Below, in pieces: positions 37,501 to 45,138 of a DNA stretch of 64,000 bases. A model generated the notes under the pieces. The model saw nothing but the letters and a program-made list of their open reading frames with translations. It did not search any database and was not told where the DNA came from. Each line of letters opens with the position of its first letter. Position 1 is the first letter of the stretch. The translations under genes were made by a program, and so were the position numbers. The stretch lies in the NCBI RefSeq assembly GCF_000750955.1, contig NZ_CCEJ010000001.1, positions 50,197 through 114,196 of the forward strand. Direction: 5' to 3'. The DNA is from Criblamydia sequanensis CRIB-18 (GTDB lineage Bacteria > Chlamydiota > Chlamydiia > Chlamydiales > Criblamydiaceae).

Positions 37501-40500
37501 AACAAAGAGAATTTTTGGAAAATCCCTTCCCGTAATCAAATAATCCGCAAGCTTGGAGAGCTGTCCTTTTTCAAACTGCGCTTTGCCAAGATGCGGAACG
37601 GGTAGCGAATAGTTTGAAAAACTGCTAAAGTTTAGTTTTGAAGGACCAAAGGTGGATAGCGGAAATCCATTAGAATCAAATAAAAAACATGAATAATAGG
37701 CATATATCCCGTCTTTTTGTTTATAGATAAAAGAGACATCTATTCCCCTTGAATGAAGAACACTCGAGTCGTAAGATTCGGTACTAAAAAAAGATTTAAT
37801 ATTACTTGTAAAGTGAGAAAGAAGTTCACTTAGCAAATTTTTATAAGTTAAAGCAATAACTGCGAGGATCCTTTTTTCTTTTGGAGGGAATCGAGAGGCA
37901 TTTATTTCTCCTGCTTTCTCAATCAACGACCATAATTTTGGATTTAGACCTTGAATAGCTTTTTTATTATTCACTCCGTAGCAATAGCCATTTGAGGCTT
38001 TAGTTACCCTTAAAATATGGGAAATAAAATAGAAAAAAGTACGTTCTATAATGGCGTTATTAGCTTCAACTTGATTTTTATTTAATTCTAAAACTATCGC
38101 ATAGAGAAGCTCACCGATAGGTTTTGAGTGATAAGAAAAAGCAAATACTCCATTTTGCTTCTCAAGAGAAGATTTTATGAAGGGAACCCTATCATTTTCT
38201 AGCCAGCTATTAAATTGTTGGCAGGTCATTTTTAAAGTGGATGCAAGACAAGCTTTACCTTCATTAGACAAGCTCTCATATAAGCGGTAGAGCTCGATGC
38301 GGGAATTTGGGAAGCTGTTATCTTCTTCACTACTTATTGAGAGATGCTTAAAAGAATGGATTTCAAGCAAGCCTGCTAACTCTTTATCGCTTTCACTTAA
38401 AGAATCAAAGAGTTCAAGATTCGGGTAGACTTCTTGCTTAGGAAGAAAGGACTTTTCTTCTGGCATATCACTTGCCCTTGAGATTCGTTCTTGCCCTTCA
38501 GCTAAAAGGCCGCTCCCTAAGGTTTCGAGCTCAAAGTCATCTAAATTATATAATTCTATTTTAGCGCCTTCACTTGTCGCATCAAATGACGTTTGGAAAA
38601 GTTCTTCAGGTATATCTAATGACTTTTCATTTGTTTCATCAGGTCCCGTTTCCATCGGCTGGGCCCCCTGGATAGATGAGGGGATAATTACATTTTGAGT
38701 GGATAGCGAAAAGGACTCTGAATAAGTAGCCGTTTCCATCGGCTGGGCCCCTTGGATAGACGAGGGGATAATTACATTTTGAGTGGATAGCGAAAAGGAC
38801 TCTGAATAAGTAGCCGTTTCCATCGGCTGGGCCCCTTGGATAGACGAGGGGATAATTACATTTTGAGTGGATAGCGAAAAGGACTCTGAATAGGTGGCTC
38901 TTCCAACAGGTTGGAAAATGGGTGGGTTAGGTTGGAACGCTGGGTTTGGAATCGTAAACCCAATCGGTATGTGAGTGGGCTCGAGGGGCGCATTTCTAAT
39001 TTCTTGCTGTCTAGCTGAATGAGTTTCTGCGATGAATGGCCCTCCTATAGGAGGCATAGAAGCTGCCTTTTTCTCCATTTCCCTCATAAAAGCACTTGTA
39101 GAAACAGTTATAGGGTTGCTTGGCTTCGAAGCTAGTTTGGAGTCTGCGTCCTCGATGGTTAGGTCTAGAAAAACAGGGGCTTTTGCATCTTGAGGGTTTC
39201 TTGGATAGGAAGCAGGTTCAATGGTGGTTGGTATTCCATTTCCGCCTGTGAATTGAGGCGCTAAAGAATTCGGAAGCAAAAAAGGTGGCTGCGATGCTGG
39301 ATTTTTAAGTGACGCTAATCGAAGCTCTGCCCTTTTTTGAGAGTAATTTTCGGCCGGAAAGCCTAAATTATATTTAAAGATATTTTTTATATAAGGGTCG
39401 AGTGAAAATCTTAACTGGCGGCTTTGAAGCATTCCAATGATAGTGACTATTTTTTTAAAAATAAGTTCCTTTTTTGGACACTTTTCTAAAAAGTAGAAGC
39501 CCAACCTAAGACTTCCTTCAAGGTTCCATAAGATGAGACAATCAATTACGTTGATCAAGAAAAAGACATCTTTCGGCTCTTTGACCCTTTGAGAGCGGGC
39601 GAGATAATCTTTAACGGATTCAAAAATAAGATTAGTTGGATTAAGTTTTTTTAAAAAAGAGATGAATAGATAATGATGTTCAATAGTATCCATCGAAGGA
39701 TCGGAAAGGATTATTTTTTTATAGTTTTCAACTAGCTTGTGAGGTTCTTGCATGGTTGTAAAGGCTTTCGAATCTGCTTGAGTTTTCCAAAAAGTTAGAA
39801 TCAGTTTTTTGGGGTCAACATAAGGATGGGCGCTTTGCAAACGCATTGCTTTATCAAAATCCGAAGAAAGAAGAGACATCATGAAATTAAAAAGAGCAGA
39901 CCACTCATTTGAAATCTTTTCTAAAGCCTTTTGCGCCTTGGTAATTTGGCCAGCAAAAAAGCAGCATTTTGCAATAACAATATTGAAAAGCTCCATTAAG
40001 AATTGGTTGCGGCAAGTTAGCGGGTTCTTTTGCTTGTAAACCCTTATAATTTCTAGGACATTATCTCCCTTATCTAAATTGAGCCAGTAATGAAGTTCAA
40101 AAAAGGGGTCGAGGTTTTTAGGGGTATAAGGAGCTTTCTCCTTTCTCTCTTCAAAAATCTCGTTAACCTTGTCAAGCTTGACAAGCGACTTGTAATAAAA
40201 TTCTCCGATTAAAAAGGCGTAATGCTCCTTTCCGGCTATATTTTCAACCATTGATTCAAATTCGAGGGAATGCCTAACTACTTCTTGGTAATCTTTTTTT
40301 AAAGCATAGAAAGTAATTGCGGCATAATAATATTCATGGGTTCTCGGCACTCTTGCTATAACATCCACAACTTCTGCTTTATTATTTGCTTCTAAAAACG
40401 TCCTTAGCAAATCATAAGCTGGGAGATGAGAGTTATCCTTTAGAATGACTTTAAGCAAATCTTCGGCGATAGTGGGGTCGCTCGGACGAGACTTCAATTT

Positions 40501-43140
40501 TGAATGAGCGATTTTGAATAAACTATTTGCTTCTAAATATGATTGATATTTTAAAAGACGGTCATAGTGATGAAGGGCGTCTTCAAATTTCCCTTCCTGA
40601 TAATAGAGATCGCCAGATAGTAAATGATAAGAGGTGTCTAGAGATTTACAGTCTTTATGGGAGATCTCTTCACCGAGTAAATGAAAGTTCGACAAGGTTT
40701 CAAGGTCCCTTAAGGTTTTAAGACTTCTTCTCGCATTATCAAAGTGCATAAGACTTATTTGCGCGGCAATCTTTAAAGACAAAGCTTTTACAGAGTAGTC
40801 TTTAAAGTTAGTGAAGAAGGGGAGTTCTTCTGCAATGGATATTAAATGAAGCGGGTTATTTTCATTATGTTTAATCAAAAGTTCCTTAAGTTTATTTTCA
40901 AGAAACTGTTCTGAGCGATTATTTAAATATAATAAACTTTGCTCTACTTCCGAAGGAACCTGAAAGGGGAATTTTTTTGGAATTAGGAGAGTGCTTTGGA
41001 TAAAATTGTTGGCCGTTAAAAATTGATATGAAAATTTAGCCAAACCTGTCAGGTATTGCACATGATTCCATTCGTAGCATGTTTTTTCCGTAAAGTCGAC
41101 CTCTTTGGTGCTTAAGTTGAAGTGATACGGCTTAGAAAGAAGATTTTGAGTAAGTTTCGAGTAAGTTGCTACAAGATCATAGGCTCGTTTTGGCATCGGG
41201 TCAAAGCTGTAGGCTGCGAGCAACATTTTAAAGATACAAGTGCGGATAGCAGGACTTGGGTAATGGCTTTGACTTTGATGTTTGTAAAGGAGGTTTAAGC
41301 ATTTACTTATGAAGGTTAATTTATCTGAGACGAAATAGAGAGCTTCTTCGACAATATCAGGTAAAAAATCAATGTAATTTCCTAAATAATTAATCATTAA
41401 TAAGAAATAAATTTCTTGGGATGATGGGTATTCTCTCAAGAGCTTTCTTGCTAGAGCGATGGCTCTTTGCGATATCTCAGATTTTAATTCTTTGTCTTCG
41501 TCATTACTTAGAAAGCCGCCAATTATGGTTAAGGCATTTAAATAAACAAGGCTTGTTCCATAATCATAAGATTCATCGGCATAAAAAAGCTTGTCTAGAT
41601 GTTCCAAGTTCAAACGAGATTCTTTGCGGGTTTTCGAAAAGTTAATAAGGGTAACAGACAGTTGATATAGAAAACTTGCAGGAGGCAATTTTAAAACAGC
41701 CCATAGAAGATTTGAGTTACGCACATGGTTTAGGAGACCCAAGATTACAAAAGTTTTTGGTGATAATAGTTTACCGGAAAGATGTCTCTTTTCCATCTCC
41801 TCAAAAGCGATTCCAACTTTGCCAAGAGCAAGCAATCTCCTGTAGAGAAAGTCATACGCAAAGGCTTCAAAATTTTGACCTTTTTCAAAATCTAGTAGGC
41901 TTAAAGTCCCGGCAAAGCTAATAAGCTTCTCTTCCATTTTTTGCATGGAGGCATCATTTCTATCATAAACAGTAATAGCAGCTTCTGCGATCAAAGCTAA
42001 GATTGGATTGTCTAAAATAGAGGGGTCAAAGGGTATATTGTTGCTTAATTTTTGATGGGCGATGTTTAATAGATAATAAAATTTATATAACAATGAGGGA
42101 GAGTAATCAATTAAATCAGATTGATAGTCATTGTGAAGGGTTAAAAAAACATCCCACCGTTTATGAAGGTAGAGGGTATTTAATATATCTGGAAGTTGAT
42201 CCTCTTTTATTTTTTTTTCTTTAAACTGTGTTAGCAATTTTTCAATCAAATTATGTTCAATTAAAAAAGAGTAGTAGTGACTCGTAAACAGGGGGAATCT
42301 AACAATATTAAGGTGAGAGGAATATTCTTTTTCCAATTCTATGACTTCTTCATTAGTAAAAGAATTTTTTGTTCGATGAGCGCAGATGATTTTAAGGGCG
42401 ATAAGTCTATTTTTAGAGATATGATTTAAATTTAGAGGGTCTTCTCTTGTTTCAGAAAAACTATCTAAAAAAAGTTGAATTTCATTTTGAATGCCATTGA
42501 AATTATTAACTAAAACCCGTTTTTTCAAAATTTCAAAAAGAAAATAAGCATGACTCTTATACTTTTCCGCAAGTTCTGCCGGTATTTGTTTTTTTTTAAT
42601 AGTGCAATCCAAAACTTGAAAACATTCCGCAAAGGGAAGAAGGGATGGATTTAGATCCTCCCAGGTTTGCCAATTTGCAACTGAAAAAAGTTCAGAGTAT
42701 TTTGAAACGTCTTTTGCCTCAATTCTTTCATACAATTCTGTGATATGTTTCTTTAATTCAAAAACGAACTGTTTAATCAAAGCATCTTCATCAAAGCCTG
42801 GAAGTTCTCGTCTAAGAAAAGTAATTAATTCTGAAGCTTTTGCATACTCGCGGTTATTAATTATATTTGAAAAATTAGTTTCATAATTGAACAAAGAAAG
42901 GTAACTTTTTGAGGCTTCGCTTTTTGCGTTCAAGTCCTGACATTCTTTTAATAATCTATCCAGATCATTTTCATCAGAATCTTCAAAGAGCGAGGTTGCG
43001 AGATGGTTTGTAATTTCGTATGTGGGAACTCGATTTCGTGATCCTCCTAAGCTGCCGGCTTCTTCTCCTTCTATTGAAAAAATAGTTAAATTTTCAAATC
43101 CCGCCTTACTTGCTATAGGAGAATTTAAAGAGGCTTCCAT
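34528..43140 (-). CDS. Giant TPR-like protein with 28-residue tandem repeats and pseudo-helicase region (2870 residues)
   Basis: The largest member. A helical solenoid covers about 60-1310 (clear TPR-like pair: LSGDLYYQEGKFEDALHHYD). A disordered linker includes three near-identical 28-residue repeats at about 1413-1498. Residues about 1560-1950 correspond to the pre-helicase domain of the 1799-residue paralogue (GIYAYYSCFLFDSNGFPLS against GMECVASTLYFQNGFWPVS). A basic cluster HKRKAEALKK lies near 1997. From about 2040 an ATPase-like N-lobe is visible with LPIVLYPRSSDSED in place of Walker A and LFVSDVENH in place of DEAQ. A second basic cluster, AKRTKRQSKLFRR, lies near 2513, and a helical tail closes the protein. 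Likely non-catalytic, secreted scaffold; this is inference. Confidence 0.7.
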   Translation of the reverse strand: MEASLNSPIASKAGFENLTIFSIEGEEAGSLGGSRNRVPTYEITNHLATSLFEDSDENDLDRLLKECQDLNAKSEASKSYLSLFNYETNFSNIINNREYAKASELITFLRRELPGFDEDALIKQFVFELKKHITELYERIEAKDVSKYSELFSVANWQTWEDLNPSLLPFAECFQVLDCTIKKKQIPAELAEKYKSHAYFLFEILKKRVLVNNFNGIQNEIQLFLDSFSETREDPLNLNHISKNRLIALKIICAHRTKNSFTNEEVIELEKEYSSHLNIVRFPLFTSHYYSFLIEHNLIEKLLTQFKEKKIKEDQLPDILNTLYLHKRWDVFLTLHNDYQSDLIDYSPSLLYKFYYLLNIAHQKLSNNIPFDPSILDNPILALIAEAAITVYDRNDASMQKMEEKLISFAGTLSLLDFEKGQNFEAFAYDFLYRRLLALGKVGIAFEEMEKRHLSGKLLSPKTFVILGLLNHVRNSNLLWAVLKLPPASFLYQLSVTLINFSKTRKESRLNLEHLDKLFYADESYDYGTSLVYLNALTIIGGFLSNDEDKELKSEISQRAIALARKLLREYPSSQEIYFLLMINYLGNYIDFLPDIVEEALYFVSDKLTFISKCLNLLYKHQSQSHYPSPAIRTCIFKMLLAAYSFDPMPKRAYDLVATYSKLTQNLLSKPYHFNLSTKEVDFTEKTCYEWNHVQYLTGLAKFSYQFLTANNFIQSTLLIPKKFPFQVPSEVEQSLLYLNNRSEQFLENKLKELLIKHNENNPLHLISIAEELPFFTNFKDYSVKALSLKIAAQISLMHFDNARRSLKTLRDLETLSNFHLLGEEISHKDCKSLDTSYHLLSGDLYYQEGKFEDALHHYDRLLKYQSYLEANSLFKIAHSKLKSRPSDPTIAEDLLKVILKDNSHLPAYDLLRTFLEANNKAEVVDVIARVPRTHEYYYAAITFYALKKDYQEVVRHSLEFESMVENIAGKEHYAFLIGEFYYKSLVKLDKVNEIFEERKEKAPYTPKNLDPFFELHYWLNLDKGDNVLEIIRVYKQKNPLTCRNQFLMELFNIVIAKCCFFAGQITKAQKALEKISNEWSALFNFMMSLLSSDFDKAMRLQSAHPYVDPKKLILTFWKTQADSKAFTTMQEPHKLVENYKKIILSDPSMDTIEHHYLFISFLKKLNPTNLIFESVKDYLARSQRVKEPKDVFFLINVIDCLILWNLEGSLRLGFYFLEKCPKKELIFKKIVTIIGMLQSRQLRFSLDPYIKNIFKYNLGFPAENYSQKRAELRLASLKNPASQPPFLLPNSLAPQFTGGNGIPTTIEPASYPRNPQDAKAPVFLDLTIEDADSKLASKPSNPITVSTSAFMREMEKKAASMPPIGGPFIAETHSARQQEIRNAPLEPTHIPIGFTIPNPAFQPNPPIFQPVGRATYSESFSLSTQNVIIPSSIQGAQPMETATYSESFSLSTQNVIIPSSIQGAQPMETATYSESFSLSTQNVIIPSSIQGAQPMETGPDETNEKSLDIPEELFQTSFDATSEGAKIELYNLDDFELETLGSGLLAEGQERISRASDMPEEKSFLPKQEVYPNLELFDSLSESDKELAGLLEIHSFKHLSISSEEDNSFPNSRIELYRLYESLSNEGKACLASTLKMTCQQFNSWLENDRVPFIKSSLEKQNGVFAFSYHSKPIGELLYAIVLELNKNQVEANNAIIERTFFYFISHILRVTKASNGYCYGVNNKKAIQGLNPKLWSLIEKAGEINASRFPPKEKRILAVIALTYKNLLSELLSHFTSNIKSFFSTESYDSSVLHSRGIDVSFIYKQKDGIYAYYSCFLFDSNGFPLSTFGPSKLNFSSFSNYSLPVPHLGKAQFEKGQLSKLADYLITGRDFPKILFVFSNKRTLTSAANYIDERLCFPYLESFSSNTGQTTREVASLLYSAESKGWLLTDLKYRSYMENPPKNPKSISLERQAPSTSYIRKVSQTALSKKYEPTAEMPLEAKLLKTSNVLENNHKRKAEALKKPASLQKGKEKETLNLLSIEEGVLEFKKLFKSIKKNNLISFEKVRDISYLLREYIENQMDSNLPIVLYPRSSDSEDALILDLLIHPIRGKKWRILYRTESANCQETADYFKDAILAKKLEHFESSFASIEKQIRHNQHTTARKRCVTLNYILSVILDQARMKAAKTRFEGIFVNKVRRISQKLSLISQTHSFKLYNISNVNDLFSEERKAFLSQFIKPLKVFLLTSPEDLVSARDPKAPLFVSDVENHALHSDAKDLMAIFNANNFTIYKHKTLYFQSTTSLQVDFLIDLLFKNAYFTSLFPPSKELPKILNEMRQKVCLSAKQIEHSSHEETKNQAYQCLKQWFFLQCEFILKIRSSFFDFNKDSRSFTSLILSLINEEATQESVLNLIKNFLREQKVSNGAGIAFLEEVNKDSNFYQEFQSLLKEHIESEPLEGPRFPGRWFLKEEERLKRPLPIRTIRDEGLKEFLLSNNTGFDSYFEKNWESPSRIKAASYAEIAELERAKRTKRQSKLFRRDADEEPPIFPSSGFFPTWSQNSFQSSTEGLENPIFYQKNQEIFNTTEFLRLAEEELQAKKEKYRHLLEEKEKKESQSSHKSNSPKEGGETIELTEKEAESANLLKSIFDNLKDTAEEIYLLTKTVEEVKFSLYTLKADLSLFNLNCRILKFNSFLREESLGIPELKSLKEKIIDTINECFIYLSNQYSWLQIHHYNVYQRSPDDKPSLSYPELQLSFENQKLAFRESVMDLFSIFPSSLAYEERDIPPLNTSYYLFFIDTLTDSLLRHFEKLNQLREQENKCEEKDPAKIFLVGQIEIRKALCAANFKELDFYFARWKRLYKEEPEKLNEIQVYFDKAQEAMKALFTGY
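38648..38899 (-). repeat. Three tandem 84-bp coding repeats
   Basis: Copies begin at 38648, 38732 and 38816, exactly 84 bases apart, and differ at only a few positions. Each encodes 28 residues starting ATYSESFSLSTQ in the linker of the 2870-residue protein. The period is a multiple of three, so copy-number change would keep the frame. The near-identity suggests recent amplification. Confidence 0.95.
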
Positions 43141-43314
43141 AATACTTGCTCAACATAAAATTTAAAAAAATAGTAAACAAAAATTATAAATTTTTTATAA
43201 AAAAAGTCAAATATAACAACTGAATAAAAAAAATAATTTTTAATTTTTTAGTAATTAATATTACTATCGATGTAAAAGTTTGGTAAAAACAATTTAATTT
43301 AGTTGATTGAATAG

Positions 43315-45138
43315 TTATTCTTCATAGCATTTGATAAATTGCTCTCGAATAAATAATTTCATTTTAGTTAATTTTCCATCTTCAAAACATTTGATAGTTT
43401 CAACTATTTCGAGGAGTTTTTGGAGTTCTTTTAGAATTTGGAAATTATTGTTTTCTGCTTCTTTTTCACCAAAAATAACGCTTTTTTTAAGAACTTTATA
43501 AAGCAACTTATAAAATTCACTTGATCCATGTTTGATGATGCCGTGCCCGGATAGATAGCGAGGCAGTTCCTTATAAAAGTCTAAAAGGCACAATTTGGCT
43601 TGCCGTTGCAATTCTTTCAGAAGAGGAAAAATAGTTTCTTCTTGATTACTTTTCAGAGCCCATTTCTTATGCTCTTTAAGACAAATTAAAAAATCGTTAA
43701 ATGAGTTAAGGTAGAGAGCTTTTTTATGTAACAAATAGTTTTGACCTCGAGCGGAATAATAAATATCTGATTTAAAGTCCGCTGTACTTTCAAGAAGATA
43801 CTGAGTGAATTTTTTTAGCAGAGCTTCTCTTAAGGAGGCACATTCCTTTTCACCTTCTAATATCTCTTTTTCAAGAGTAGACATCTCTTTTTCAAAGGAA
43901 GATTTAAGGCTCTTTAGTTTTTCTTTTAAGGATAGGAGATCTATTTTTTCATCTCCCTGTGTTTCATTTTCTTGACTTTCGTGAAGCTCTTTTTCAAGAT
44001 CGGCTATTTCTTTTGCGGCAGCTGAAGAGACTCTATTAGAATTACGCTTTTCTTTTAGAGCAACAACTGCTGCAACTTTAGAGAATATCTCTCCTTTAAG
44101 ATGTTCAAGCTCATTTGAGCTATCAAATAATAATCCGCTTGTTGATCTAATATCTGTAGGCTCCCAGCTTTCGAAAGCAGAGCCATAAGCAAAATCCACA
44201 ATCTTTTTTTGGGAGTCAAAGGGTTCCCATCTGTTGAATATTTCATCGGATGAGAGATCTTTAACTTCACTATAGGTCCATTGGATATTTGGTGAGAGCA
44301 GGCTCATGCGCTTTTCTGTATCCAGGGAAAGCCGTTTTAAGCGTTCCTTGAAGTTATTTGGAGACATGGCAGCTTCATTTAGATCAAGTGCTTGAGGCGG
44401 TGTTAATTTTTCGATGATTTCCTGACCTTCTAACTTAATGTGATTCTGCCTATCCATATTTGGAGGAGTTGGGCTTCTTAAGTTATCAATCGATTGAGGC
44501 GGCGTTGGAATCTCGCTTTCGTTTAAGCCTTTTAATTTTTTTGGAGGCTTTCCACTTTTTAACCCGGCTTTATCTTGAGGCGGTGTTGGCGGCGATTTTC
44601 TTTTTCCAGGGAATAGGGAAACCGAAGTGGTTATTTGATTTCCGGAAGACTGGTTATTTAAGTCAGTAAGAGGGGCTTTTGCAGCGTCCTGGATTTTTGG
44701 TTTTGGACTTTCAATCTTTTGAATTTGTACAAAGGTTCCGTCTTCTAAAATTTCTTCATTTAAGATAGTTGCCTCTTGAGCCTTGGGTTCGAATTCTGCA
44801 AGGTCTCTCGCTCTATCCTCTTTTTGATCGCTTTCACCTTTAAGAAGTTCTTTTGAAACAGCATCTAAAGAGGGGGAAGCCCTTTTCTTTGAAGGCCTTT
44901 CTTTTTCCTGAGATAAAAGCGTTTTTTCTTCCGCAGGTCTTTTTTTAGTTGGATGGGTTAAAAGGTTATTAGGGGTTAATGGCTTATCTTCTCCAAGAAG
45001 CAATGAAGAATTTTGAGACTGCAGGATAGGGGCATGGGCCGGGATGATTGGCTTTTGTTCCACTGGGGAAGGTTTCGCAAGCGAGGCTCTTGGCTGCAGG
45101 ATAGGGGCATGGGCCGGGATGATTGGCTTTTGTTCCAC
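43315..45138 (-). CDS. 3' part of a frameshifted giant paralogue (607 residues)
   Basis: The frame opens inside the 75-bp repeat array and its first usable codon is a GTG within a repeat, with no ribosome binding site. It therefore looks like the continuation of the 1672-residue gene upstream rather than an independent gene. After about two repeat units (VEQKPIIPAHAPIL) it has basic clusters TKKRPAEEK, PSKKRAS and PGKRKSP and a PPTPP-rich stretch (about 65-230). A coiled-coil segment (about 340-440) and a helical tail resemble the C-termini of the 2674- and 2870-residue paralogues. No helicase-like lobe is recognised. Rejoined with the upstream frame the protein would be about 2260 residues, in the size range of its neighbours. 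Confidence 0.65.
   Translation of the reverse strand: MEQKPIIPAHAPILQPRASLAKPSPVEQKPIIPAHAPILQSQNSSLLLGEDKPLTPNNLLTHPTKKRPAEEKTLLSQEKERPSKKRASPSLDAVSKELLKGESDQKEDRARDLAEFEPKAQEATILNEEILEDGTFVQIQKIESPKPKIQDAAKAPLTDLNNQSSGNQITTSVSLFPGKRKSPPTPPQDKAGLKSGKPPKKLKGLNESEIPTPPQSIDNLRSPTPPNMDRQNHIKLEGQEIIEKLTPPQALDLNEAAMSPNNFKERLKRLSLDTEKRMSLLSPNIQWTYSEVKDLSSDEIFNRWEPFDSQKKIVDFAYGSAFESWEPTDIRSTSGLLFDSSNELEHLKGEIFSKVAAVVALKEKRNSNRVSSAAAKEIADLEKELHESQENETQGDEKIDLLSLKEKLKSLKSSFEKEMSTLEKEILEGEKECASLREALLKKFTQYLLESTADFKSDIYYSARGQNYLLHKKALYLNSFNDFLICLKEHKKWALKSNQEETIFPLLKELQRQAKLCLLDFYKELPRYLSGHGIIKHGSSEFYKLLYKVLKKSVIFGEKEAENNNFQILKELQKLLEIVETIKCFEDGKLTKMKLFIREQFIKCYEE

Noticed and set aside
43249-43266. Seven-bp inverted repeat downstream of the frameshifted giant gene as a terminator
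   Set aside because: Read on the minus strand it is followed by A residues rather than T, and the stem is entirely AT-rich apart from one pair.
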